From positions 25,796,505 to 25,860,504 of the forward strand of contig OZ029917.1 in the NCBI GenBank assembly GCA_964023275.1: a stretch of 64,000 nt of DNA, written 5' to 3'. Below the pieces are notes generated by a model. That model saw only the letters and a list, made by a program, of their open reading frames with translations, ran no database searches and was not told where the DNA came from. Origin of the DNA: Norana najaformis (Eukaryota > Annelida > Clitellata > Crassiclitellata > Hormogastridae). Shown piece after piece: positions 44,601-51,395 of the stretch (position 1 is its first letter; every line of letters starts with the position of its first letter). The translations under genes and the position numbers were made by a program.

Positions 44601-46988
44601 ATCCAGATCCAGCCACTCGGGTTTTAGTTTCAAATGAACTCTCTACATTAAAGTCTTTAAGCATCTGTAAAAGAATTTACCTTTGTCTCCTTTTGTCTGT
44701 CAATGTGGACAGCAGGATGTCTTTTTCTGTAAACGGGTCAAATTTTTATTCGGAATTAACATCACTGGTTTTTTTTAAGTTAGAAGCATCAACAGAAAAG
44801 GTGGACCAAAGAGCCTTTCTTTATCCAACAGTTTTCAGCTGATTTCTCTTTCACACTGTCCTGTGTTTTTCTTATCAAATAAATAATTTCATTTGAATCA
44901 TAGGTCAACTGGGCATGCGTGAATGCATCCGCACTGTTCGTCCACAGAGACCGAACCTTGCATTGTTGCTGCATCTCTGCCATGTTTACAGTACTAGTAA
45001 ACGTTTTATTATGTTTTAATTAGTAGTGACTTTGTTTTCTAGAACATCTAGTATGTTGATTTATATTTTGTGTTGGTTTTTTTTCTGTTAATTCCAGCCT
45101 CCGGTGCCATGAGGATCTGCTCGAGTTTACTTCGGGGAGTCATGGCAACACTTCTGACCCAATGGGAGAGTTCACGCGAGAAGACAGCAAGCAGCCAACC
45201 ACAGCAGTTGGATATCACTCGAAGAGTTCTAGAATTAATGCGAAAAGTATGTTTGACACAACATTCTGCTTTGTTGGCTAGAGCCATAACTAAAGTGTCA
45301 AAATATGAGCATATTACCGTTCTTAATCCTTTGCATTGGCATCCTGTTTGGCCAAAAATTTCTTTTAAATTGGGTCTTATGGTTTATAAAGCATTAAACT
45401 CTGGCCAACCACAATGCTTAAAATCAGTCCTCATTCCCCAGACTTATCGTTATTCAACCAGGGGAGTCTCATGTCATTTTGGTATCCACTTAAGATTTAT
45501 CTTTTTCAGTTACTTATCCCCCATGGGCTGCCTCTCTGTTTCAGCGGACGTACTTTCTGGACATTGACTTGACTGCGGCTTGATTTTGGTTTGCCATCGG
45601 TCGATACTTTGTGCTTTAGAAACTGGCACAAATGCTGGTGCAAATTACAATTAAAGTACACTGCCAGAGACTACATGGGACATTTTTACACAGATAACCG
45701 AAAGTGAAAGGCTACCAAAGAATCTTACCCATCTTTTTAGTGCTCCGTTTGCCTTTTCCTTTAGCTGATATATCTTTTCCTTCTAAGAGTTGTTTCACCT
45801 TTTGTTTTTAGGGTCAAATGCTACCTGAACCTCTATGCTACACAGGGGACATTTTACATTTCTTGACACCTTATGAAGTCTACTTGCTTCTACTCAACAT
45901 CTGGAGATACATGAAGGTATGTGGTTGGTCTTTAGCTGCTAACAGTTATCTGTTTTATGCATTGAAGAGTTATTCTTACTTCTTATAACTATAAGAGAAA
46001 GGATGTGACAAAAGGATATAGAAAATATCACCAGAAAGAGAAGACTGAAATGGATGGGACATGTAATTTGTATGGACAAAAGATAGGCAAGCCAACCAAG
46101 CAATCAACTGGATTTCTGAAGGAAAATAGAGGAGAGGAAAACCAAGGAAGAGATGACCTTGGGTGTTTTGAGATGTCATGGAATGAGGCTGGAAGACTGG
46201 CGGTCGACAGAGATGGAGAAGCGCATTGCCCGATGTGCAGGGCTGCACAGGAAGGACTAAGTAAGTATTCTTACTGTAGCTGGTGAGCTTGTAAGCTGGG
46301 AAAATACTTGGTGAGCTGGAAAGTAGTTCTGCTACATTGCTTCCAATGAGCTGTGTAACAGTTTGTTTCTGGTTCATTGGCTTTCAGGAAAATGCAGTTC
46401 TGCCTCCCTCAAAGTTACAGACAAGTGAGTTCCTTTCAATGCTATCACAGTGCTATAAATTATAGTACTTACTTTTGTATTAGTCATGGGTTGAGTTCAG
46501 AGCCATAATGAACATGATATAACACTTACTTGCAGCAATTAGTTATGTAGTATGAGAACTTTTAAAGAAAATCTTGTTTTCAGTATGAGGCATTTTAACA
46601 TTCGTGAAACTGATATTGTAAAATGAGAAGACAGTATTGTCATAAGTATATACTTTTAAATTTAAATAACATTTGTTGATTTTTTTGTCCAAAACTTTCA
46701 ACAATTAGTAAGATCTGAAGATGCATTTATCTTTGTTTATCCTAAGTTTAACCCCACATTATATACTTACAATTGGTCACTAATGTTAAAATAGAGATTA
46801 AACCTGCAAAATATTTCATTTGGAAATGTGAAATGTCATTCTTACAGGTATCTGACTGCATAAGTGTTTTTTGCATAGGTTGCCACCCGAAATTCATGGA
46901 CATAATTCACTCGATCCTTCACAGCCACATAGATTCCCTCGGTCATCTCTACTCCATGTTCTTCACTATTCAACCTTCAACTAGTTGA
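14652..46988 (+). CDS. INTS5: Integrator complex subunit 5
   Basis: Helical-repeat scaffold of Integrator, the nuclear complex that cleaves snRNA and paused pre-mRNA 3' ends. Exons: 14652-14699, 16175-16373, 18275-18378, 19427-19581, 20272-20364, 21787-21973, 22548-22665, 24667-24742, 25662-25762, 27431-27498, 28472-28608, 28817-28925, 30226-30416, 32612-32808, 33461-33616, 37787-38016, 38505-38731, 43072-43142, 45098-45246, 45812-45916, 46388-46424, perhaps 46568-46617, and 46848 (or 46879)-46988. Phases join without stops; about 980 residues against about 1019 in human. Clear matches to human INTS5 include [89 protein letters not shown] and [14 protein letters not shown]. Start chosen for its good context (acaATGg) and because TPE joins [12 protein letters not shown] in phase. 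The C-terminal exons are the least certain. Confidence 0.9.
14700..16174. other. First INTS5 intron, no recognisable content
   Basis: AT-rich intron between the first two coding exons. I see no transposon ends or protein similarity in it. Confidence 0.5.
17690..18110 (-). mobile_element. LINE fragment, C-terminal region
   Basis: The minus strand encodes [20 protein letters not shown], then [17 protein letters not shown] and later [13 protein letters not shown]. This is the 'LHWLPV' C-terminal segment shared by L2/CR1-like ORF2 proteins. A related copy on the other strand is at 45250-45600. It lies in the INTS5 intron 16374-18274. Confidence 0.75.
18711..19391. mobile_element. Inverted-arm (foldback-like) element
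   Basis: Two arms of about 155 bases, roughly 18711-18870 and 19225-19385, are reverse complements of each other at about three-quarters identity. Shared stretches include gggcattcttgtta, ctggtat and aattagtaagtaag. About 350 AT-rich bases lie between. It sits in the INTS5 intron 18379-19426 and its right arm ends about 35 bases before the exon at 19427. I do not recognise the family, and I could not define target duplications. Confidence 0.6.
19870..20215 (-). mobile_element. LINE fragment, N-terminal part of RT domain
   Basis: The minus strand reads [20 protein letters not shown], then [18 protein letters not shown], and after a frameshift [14 protein letters not shown] with HSTET. These are the motif 0-2 region of an L2-like reverse transcriptase. 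It occupies the INTS5 intron 19582-20271. Confidence 0.75.
20650..20722 (+). repeat. Short repeat with (ACTT)n tail, copy 2
   Basis: Near-identical to 3626-3706: cgattcctcgctcagtcgat, ggcgtgttaacaaatgcatt, then five actt units. It is nested inside the 986-bp piggyBac-type element, so it arrived after that element. Confidence 0.6.
20914..20946. repeat. Perfect 33-base palindrome
   Basis: gagactccttatcttc, a single g, then gaagataaggagtctc: 16-base arms without mismatch. It lies inside the 986-bp piggyBac-type element. It could be an inverted duplication made during repair or an end-to-end junction of a small insert. Confidence 0.9.
23240..24420. repeat. Degenerate 40-base minisatellite split by a LINE
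   Basis: From about 23240 to 23636 the sequence repeats a unit of roughly 40 bases, close to ttgttgagagcatttagtgg then ctgactaaatatagctatg, at least seven times with much decay. One or two more units follow at about 24345-24420. The LINE at 23636-24345 interrupts the array. It lies in the INTS5 intron 22666-24666. Related single units seem present near 25930 and 27000-27110. Confidence 0.6.
23636..24390 (-). mobile_element. LINE 3' end (L2/CR1-like), ATACAAT-type tail
   Basis: The minus strand encodes [17 protein letters not shown], then [34 protein letters not shown] and [17 protein letters not shown]. This is the C-terminal third of an L2/CR1-like ORF2. The 3' end, at the low coordinate, has an acaatacaatacaa simple tail. 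The same family, with the same tail, is at 30575-32075. Confidence 0.8.
24975..25076. repeat. CATA-rich tandem repeat
   Basis: A run of acatac units in which a longer unit, acatatcgggtacattcatg, is repeated twice about 40 bases apart. It is simple-sequence expansion with no coding meaning. Confidence 0.75.
25212..25285 (+). repeat. tRNA-Asp-like SINE head
   Basis: The sequence ttgatagtctagtggttaga resembles the A-box half of tRNA-Asp, ggactgtcagcc resembles its anticodon arm (gtc), and gttgggattcaaatcc its B box. The acceptor stem does not pair and the body continues into unrelated sequence, so this is a tRNA-derived SINE or tRNA relic and not a functional gene. Confidence 0.5.
27170..27400 (+). 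repeat. Dispersed SINE-like repeat, copy 2
   Basis: Diverged copy of 38-300: ggcctggttagctac, gcggatgctggtttgc, ttatttcagagatttgaatc, gagcagggttgaggccatat and ggttgctacag in the same order. It ends about 30 bases before the INTS5 exon at 27431. Confidence 0.6.
29110..29340 (+). mobile_element. LINE C-terminal fragment
   Basis: Forward ORF of 60 codons with [20 protein letters not shown] and then [17 protein letters not shown]. 'G..LWNSIP..LR' is the hallmark C-terminus of LINE ORF2 proteins. It lies in the INTS5 intron 28926-30225. Confidence 0.65.
30575..32075 (-). mobile_element. L2/CR1-like LINE, RT domain to 3' end
   Basis: On the minus strand, from 32075 down: [15 protein letters not shown], then [31 protein letters not shown], then in another frame the catalytic box as YANNTQ, and a C-terminal region with ILTRLDCCN to a 3' tail of atacaatacaa near 30580. 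The catalytic YADD is changed to YANN, so even without its frameshifts it is dead. Same family as 23636-24390. It fills most of the INTS5 intron 30417-32611. Confidence 0.8.
32809..32810 (+). other. INTS5: Non-canonical GC splice donor of INTS5
   Basis: The exon ending at 32808 is followed by GCAAGT, the consensus for U2-type GC-AG introns. Phase 1 at this donor joins exactly to the exon at 33461 (g + at = Asp), which continues the INTS5 match ([23 protein letters not shown]). No usable GT lies nearby in the right phase. Confidence 0.7.
34620..36465 (+). pseudogene. piggyBac transposase remnant, copy A
   Basis: PGBD4-like DDE transposase broken by stops, frameshifts and an insertion. In order: [10 protein letters not shown] region (34730), then after the insertion [20 protein letters not shown] (35123-35386), the first catalytic Asp in [18 protein letters not shown] (35383-35580), the second in [18 protein letters not shown] and the third in [17 protein letters not shown] (35602-35973), then [12 protein letters not shown] and [20 protein letters not shown] (36020-36298), and a C-terminal zinc-ribbon with [17 protein letters not shown] (36370-36460). 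The parts are all present but cannot be translated as one protein, so it is inactive. Confidence 0.85.
34890..35093 (-). mobile_element. LINE 3' fragment nested in piggyBac copy A
   Basis: Nearly identical to 61822-62030: tgacatttataaagcaccac, tgacccgaaccagtgagacc-like and tccaacataggcaaagcttc blocks in the same order. Copy B has no such insertion at the matching point (within [15 protein letters not shown]), so it entered copy A after the two piggyBac copies separated. On the minus strand it encodes the WNRL...FR LINE C-terminus. Confidence 0.85.
37564..39021 (+). other. INTS5: INTS5 exons held between inverted piggyBac copies
   Basis: This 1.46-kb interval holds INTS5 exons 37787-38016 and 38505-38731 in the same orientation and phase as the rest of the gene. 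It lies between piggyBac copies A (+) and B (-). Confidence 0.85.
39022..42327 (-). mobile_element. piggyBac-type transposon, copy B (inverted)
   Basis: Reverse-complement relative of copy A over its whole length (3.3 kb). The high-coordinate end is flanked by TTAA at 42324-42327 with acctctaaagtccg adjacent on the minus strand; the low-coordinate end reads ccctatcgagtctg but is flanked by ATAA, a one-base decay of TTAA. The two subterminal repeats are also present (42235-42310). Flanking DNA differs from that of copy A, so the two are separate insertions and not one inverted duplication of the locus. It lies in the INTS5 intron 38732-43071. Confidence 0.9.
40085..41730 (-). pseudogene. piggyBac transposase remnant, copy B
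   Basis: Same transposase as in copy A, read right to left. The 41357-41722 ORF (121 codons) keeps [20 protein letters not shown] and NLYAEQTSS; 41187-41390 has [20 protein letters not shown]; the region of the first catalytic Asp (SVDE) is frameshifted; 40561-40989 (142 codons) has [18 protein letters not shown] and [17 protein letters not shown]; then [17 protein letters not shown] (40360-40548) and the zinc-ribbon region (40130-40260). Several stops and shifts differ from those of copy A, so the copies decayed independently. Confidence 0.85.
43270..43640 (+). mobile_element. LINE 3' end (RTE/I-like)
   Basis: Forward frames encode [20 protein letters not shown], then [20 protein letters not shown] and [20 protein letters not shown]. 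This 'GHIxRxxxxLEKxIMQG...RGRPRxxWxDNI' pattern is the C-terminus of a widespread animal non-LTR family; the same family's middle part is at 59100-60395 (-). It lies in the INTS5 intron 43143-45097. Confidence 0.8.
43641..45050. other. Intron remainder with one suspicious antisense ORF
   Basis: Mostly AT-rich and blank. On the minus strand, 44789-44983 is open for 64 codons from a good ATG ([20 protein letters not shown], then [15 protein letters not shown]), and further frames down to about 44500 give acidic, Lys-rich text ([15 protein letters not shown]). This looks like a decayed coding insert, perhaps a processed pseudogene or transposon protein, that I cannot name. Confidence 0.25.
45250..45600 (+). 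mobile_element. LINE C-terminal fragment next to an INTS5 exon
   Basis: Begins within a few bases of the INTS5 donor at 45247 and reads [36 protein letters not shown] and [15 protein letters not shown]. It is the same 'ARAITK...LHW.PV' segment as 17690-18110. The frame is open from the exon into the LINE, so failure to use the donor would append about 100 LINE residues. Confidence 0.75.
46000..46262 (+). mobile_element. LINE 3' end fragment
   Basis: Degenerate forward frame with [20 protein letters not shown], then [33 protein letters not shown] and CRAAQEG. This matches the 'RRRGRPRKTW...W.EA..LA.DR..WR..V..CA...G' C-terminus of RTE/I-like retrotransposons. It lies in the INTS5 intron 45917-46387. 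Confidence 0.65.
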
Positions 46989-47046
46989 CTGTTTATTGTT
47001 TATCTGTTGACAGTTCCGTAGATCATAAAATATTTTTCAGTTGTGA

Positions 47047-47052
47047 AATAAA
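47047..47052 (+). terminator. Candidate INTS5 poly(A) signal
   Basis: AATAAA about 60 bases after the INTS5 stop at 46986-46988, the right place for a short 3' UTR. Confidence 0.55.
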
Positions 47053-47199
47053 ACTCCTGCAAACTGTTGCATTAAAAAATTGATGAAAAGACATTTCAAA
47101 CATTTAGTGCTTCACTTATCTGTATCCATTGTTTGTCTGTAACAAAAGAACACCACGGTAATGTCCATTTACACTGTTTACAGTATATCCTAGTGGTTA

Positions 47200-47459
47200 C
47201 AGTGGAAAACACTTAATGTGAGAACGTTTAACAGAAAATATTGGTTAACATAAAAAGGATGCTTAGCCCATTCCAGCATCAATGGTTTTAATGTAAATTA
47301 ATTCATTTATCGCAAAACTGATAACATGAAAATATCTCTAAACACGATAAAATATGTCAGTCCTGTGGAAGAAATGCAATACAAACCTTGGGTAAAATGA
47401 AATGTTAATTTATTATCAATGTCTGGCTCTGCTCATACTATCTGATATGGTCATACAGG
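47200..47459. mobile_element. Partial pogo-like MITE next to a second copy
   Basis: Starts after TA with cagtggaaaacacttaatgt and stays similar to 47462-47610 for about 150 bases (landmarks aaaatattg, gcttag, ccattc, caaaactgata). No matching right end is seen before the next element starts, so it is either truncated or was invaded. Confidence 0.5.
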
Positions 47460-47461
47460 TA

Positions 47462-47985
47462 CAGTGCAAACCACTTAACATGAAAACGGATAGGACAAAA
47501 TATTGCTTAGCATGAAATGAAAACTTGGTCCATTCAATGTCAATGCATTTTAACGTTAAATTATTCTCTTAAGACAAAACTGATAGATGAAATGATTGGT
47601 TATTGGAACTTCGTGTGAATTTGACTTTCAGTCCCGTGTGTAATTCAATGCAAAATCCTTCTGATAAGATGAAATGTCGACTGATACACAACAGCTGCAT
47701 CTTGCAGTAAGGTTTTGGCTGGAATACGGAGGATAATGCCGTATGCGGGCAAAAAAGCCGGTGGGGTCCAAAGATGGGTACATCTTGCTGATGTCCTTTA
47801 TGGTCGACCCCAAAAACAAGTGAGAGATGATCTAAAGATACAGGCCCAACAACTGCGTGTACATTACCGTATCAGCTATTATTAAAAATTTTAAAGCTGG
47901 AATGAAAAAATGGTTAAGACGAAATTCGGTTAAAACAAATTGTTCCTGCTACTCCCATGCATTTTGTGTTAAACAATTTGCACTG
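47462..47985. mobile_element. 524-bp pogo/Tigger-like MITE
   Basis: TA at 47460-47461 and 47986-47987 flank ends that begin CAGTGCAAA on both strands. The inverted repeat continues imperfectly (ccacttaacatgaaaa on the left, ttgtttaacacaaaat inverted on the right). CAGT ends with TA duplication fit the pogo branch of Tc1/mariner. No transposase is encoded. Confidence 0.6.
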
Positions 47986-48164
47986 TATACTGCTTTCTGG
48001 TGGTTCTGTTATGTTCAAACATGCTGTTGATTTCTTTAGCTTGTCCTGTAGTCATTCCATTCTGTTCCAGCATGCAGATTATCCTTAACCTGCTTTTCTC
48101 TCTCTCACTGAAGTGACCAACTGGATTCATGTGGTTTTGCTTGATAGGCTTTAGTGCACCACTG

Positions 48165-48375
48165 ATAAATGTAAATGTATAGATTTTATATAGCAACCGT
48201 ATCATCTCGACCCTGTGCATTTTGCAATGCGTTTTTGGGGTGAGATCCTTCACCACTGCCACCCGTTTGAATGGGCACCACGCCATTTAATGTCCCCGTG
48301 CACGGACCGTATTAGCCTGAGATTTAAATCTCTGAAATAAGCCATGATTGGGACACGAGCGTGTCATGTATCACT
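48165..48375 (-). repeat. Dispersed SINE-like repeat, copy 3
   Basis: On the minus strand it reads ggcttatttcagagattta, aatctcaggctaatacggtc, ggatctcacccc, and ggttgctatataaaat, then tacatttacattta, in the order of 38-300. Confidence 0.6.
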
Positions 48376-48639
48376 GTAGCAGCATTATAGAAATTATGAG
48401 ATTATGTTAAATCTTAAAAAATAAGGTTTACTGCTTTTCCAGTGTTTCCATCCAGTTTACAATTTATCTCCGTTTAATGGTTATGGGTGTCTTTTGGCAG
48501 AAAGTTTGTCTTTGCATGTCACATCCCGGTACATCATGTCAAATTTATAGCAGGGTGTCACGACGTGTAACCTGTAAGGAGAGGTTACCCAGCTGATGAT
48601 TTGCTGCTGTCGTGTTTGCCAAAAGGTCCTGCAAGCCCC

Positions 48640-48870
48640 ATAACCGTGCTTCTGAGGAGTAAAGTTCAGTCTTCCCATTTCCCTCAGCTCAAACACAACA
48701 CACCCTAGCCTCCTCTCTCTGATCTCCTGGCTACTGGACTTGGTTCTTGACATGGCATCTTTGGACAACCCCACGGACTTTGCAGCACTCGTGAATAAGC
48801 TGGTGCCCTGCGCTTAGCTTTTAAGTAGCACCTTAGAAATTTGGAGTTTACGATTATGATGTTGATGCCA
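48640..48870 (+). mobile_element. LINE tail fragment
   Basis: Variant of the tail family with cttcccatttccctcagctc, ttggttcttgacatggc, gtgaataagctggtgccctg and gcaccttagaaatttggagt, close to gattacgat at the end. Confidence 0.55.
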
Positions 48871-49139
48871 TGCCATACTTTTTTTCCATGTTCTCTTTCA
48901 CCAAACAACAGTAGCACAAAATACACAAGAAATAAGAAAACCAGCAAACTGACAAGGACAGCATACCTGCCTGTAATGTTATACTACTGACAGCATTATA
49001 AAAGAATTCAATAAATTATGGTTACAGAGAAAATCACAGAGAAAACTGACAGCAGCATTATAACTGAAAGAACTTTAAAGTCTGATGTTCGTTTGACTCC
49101 CTTTAAAGACTGCAAGTGATGCAAGTGGAATGCTGCATT

Positions 49140-49365
49140 GATGTAATCTGATCCATCCAATCTGCTGCCTTCCCATTTCTCTTGGCTTAAAAGCAAACCC
49201 GCTGTAGCGGCTTCTCTGTCTCTTCTGCTGTCTGGTCTTCTGGCAATTGGATTTTGTTCTTCACATGGTGTACGTGGACAATTCCTCCGACTTGAAGCAG
49301 TGGTCGTGAATAAGCTGGTGCCTTTATGTAGTGCTTTAGAAATTCTAGAGTTTACTATCTTAGAC
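49140..49365 (+). mobile_element. LINE tail fragment, second copy of the variant
   Basis: Same order of landmarks as 48640-48870: cttcccatttctcttggctt, ggattttgttcttcacatgg, cgtgaataagctggtgcctt and gtgctttagaaattctagag. Confidence 0.55.
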
Positions 49366-49499
49366 GTTAAGACAATTACATACATACAAAACAATGAATC
49401 AGCATCTTTTTCAACCTTACTGAAGAATATTTTATGTGGCTAAATCAAAAATTGGTTGCATAATGATTTTGTAAAATGTGAAAGTGAGTTGTATGACCA

Positions 49500-49585
49500 A
49501 AGGACCAAATGTAAATAGCGACTGTATAGTTTTAATGAATTGATCGGGTAAGATCCTTCACCACTGCCCGTTAGAATGGGTTGTC
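49500..49585 (-). repeat. SINE-like repeat, partial copy 4
   Basis: Minus-strand remnant of the 38-300 family: only the segment around gtaagatccttcaccactgcccgtt and agcgactgtatag remains recognisable. Confidence 0.45.
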
Positions 49586-49699
49586 TAACAATATAAGTTA
49601 ACTAAGTAAACACTTCATTTGACTTACTTCCAAAATCGTACAAACAACACTTATTACGAATTAACAGATTTGTGCACAGACGTCCAGACTCATATACGT

Positions 49700-50045
49700 A
49701 GCAGCAATTAATGACGGTTTTGAGATGTCATTCTTACTGCAACCATCATACAAACTCATCCAAGCTCCACCGGTTGCAATTTCTGCTTTGGCCTTTGACT
49801 CAAAACTGAAAGCATTCCTCTTTCACAAATCCTGTACTGACTCCCCTTTTCCTGTTATCTCTCCGCTCCAATCCCAAACATCGCCCACCGTAGCTGCCAC
49901 GCTCTCTCTGCCTGACTTGGATCTTGACATGGAACCGAACCTTTTTGCCTATCGATTTTGTTTTGACTGAGCACATGTGAATAAGCTGGTCTCCGTGACG
50001 TGGCTTTCCTTGGGTGCTGCAGAAATCTCGGGATTACGATGCACT
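49700..50045 (+). mobile_element. LINE 3' end with tail
   Basis: Forward frame encodes FDSKLKAFLFHKSCTDSPFP, then LQSQTSPTVAATLSLPDLD and MEPNLFAYRFCFD with its stop, directly followed by the tail gcacatgtgaataagctggt, gtgctgcagaaatctcggga, ttacgat. It is the cleanest coding-end-plus-tail copy in the window. A further tail piece (ttttgttttgactgagcgcc, gaatacgctcgttc) is at 50190-50280. Confidence 0.7.
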
Positions 50046-50782
50046 ATTTCAACAGTGAAGAGTGAACTGTAGCGTTTGAGAGCAGGTGGTCTTTTCTCAT
50101 AGATCTATGTATTTTCTGCCGGAACAACTCGGTAATGTAGTGATCTCTATTTATAGTAATTGGATCGCTAATGGGCGAGGAAAGTTCGATTTTGTTTTGA
50201 CTGAGCGCCTGTGAATACGCTCGTTCCCGCGATTTAGATTTCGTTGAGAGTTGTAGAAATCTGAGATTACTATTAGGTAGAATCGTATACATAGGCATAG
50301 CGCCTATGTATACCGCTCGGATTCAACACTAAATTCTCAGCAATAACCAATGAATTATTCAAAACCCGCGTACAGACTGTGACTTAAGTGACAGAAATCT
50401 ATCGGTTTCTTTACATTCTGCAGTCACGTAATGGATTTCTTGACTGAAATCTGTAAAGTTGACGAATTTAACACTGGTTTTTAATGTAAACAAGCTCTTT
50501 TTGCCCTTACCGGAAGTCTCGCCTGATTCGCCGTCGGCTATAGGCCAATAGCCAACCCAGTCCTATTAATAGACATCAGCGGTGGGGCCTTCATGATGTA
50601 CGATTGTTGAAGAACTTGAATGTTTGAACTTATTGACGGGCGATTGGTTTAAAAAGTCAGCTGAGTTGCATTTGCCTTTAGCCGCTCGTTTGGAAAACAA
50701 TATATTTGTAAGTAGCTTAATTTAATTGCTTCTGTTCGACATCGGGGGTGCTTAGCGAATCTCCGAAACGAATTTCGACGTA

Positions 50783-51090
50783 CTTATAGTATCGGGGACC
50801 GCTGTTTTGGCGGTTGCTTTTCGGCGTCGCCCGCGGTGGCGTTAATTGTAGGCGTGACTTCTGTAAAAGTGTTCTAGTGATTGATTGTAGTAAATAAACA
50901 TGGATTCTAATGTCTGCTGTTAAATAAGGGTTGGGGTTAAGGTTAGTTTTGGTTTTAAATACTGAATAACGCTTGATTGATCTTTGCAAATAGTGTTTCA
51001 AAATCATCTTAGCGGCATCTACAACCAATCACAGTAGGCAGAAGCCAGGCCGAAAGCCACACAAAATAGAGCGGTCCCCGATACTATAAG
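50783..51090. mobile_element. 308-bp TA-flanked MITE upstream of the GST gene
   Basis: Perfect 21-base terminal inverted repeats, cttatagtatcggggaccgct at 50783-50803 and its complement at 51070-51090, each flanked by TA (50781-50782 and 51091-51092). The interior has no transposase. Tc1/mariner-type by target site. It ends about 305 bases before the GST start codon. Confidence 0.8.
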
Positions 51091-51395
51091 TATGCCCGAA
51101 TTTCGACCGGAACCCCCAAATCGATTTCTAAGTGCGATTTCCCGAAAATTTAAAAGAAAGCAGAAAGGAACCAAGTCAAACAAGAACTTCTCAAGATACT
51201 TCTGTTTGCTTACAAAATTAATTGAATAGGGTGTTAGATTTCAAACGTTAAAGTCTAACTTTTCGGGAATATTTTATTGGTCGATTGAATAATCCATACC
51301 AGTTTTCGGGATTTGGACCACTTTCTTTATAACTGTTTTCGGGAAATCGGCTGTTTTGTATTTTCAGCGATTTCAGGAATTCGGACGACCTCGAC

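Noticed and set aside
50717-51028. 103-codon antisense ORF upstream of the GST gene
   Set aside because: It lies almost entirely within the 308-bp MITE, crosses its left terminal repeat and has no recognisable domain.
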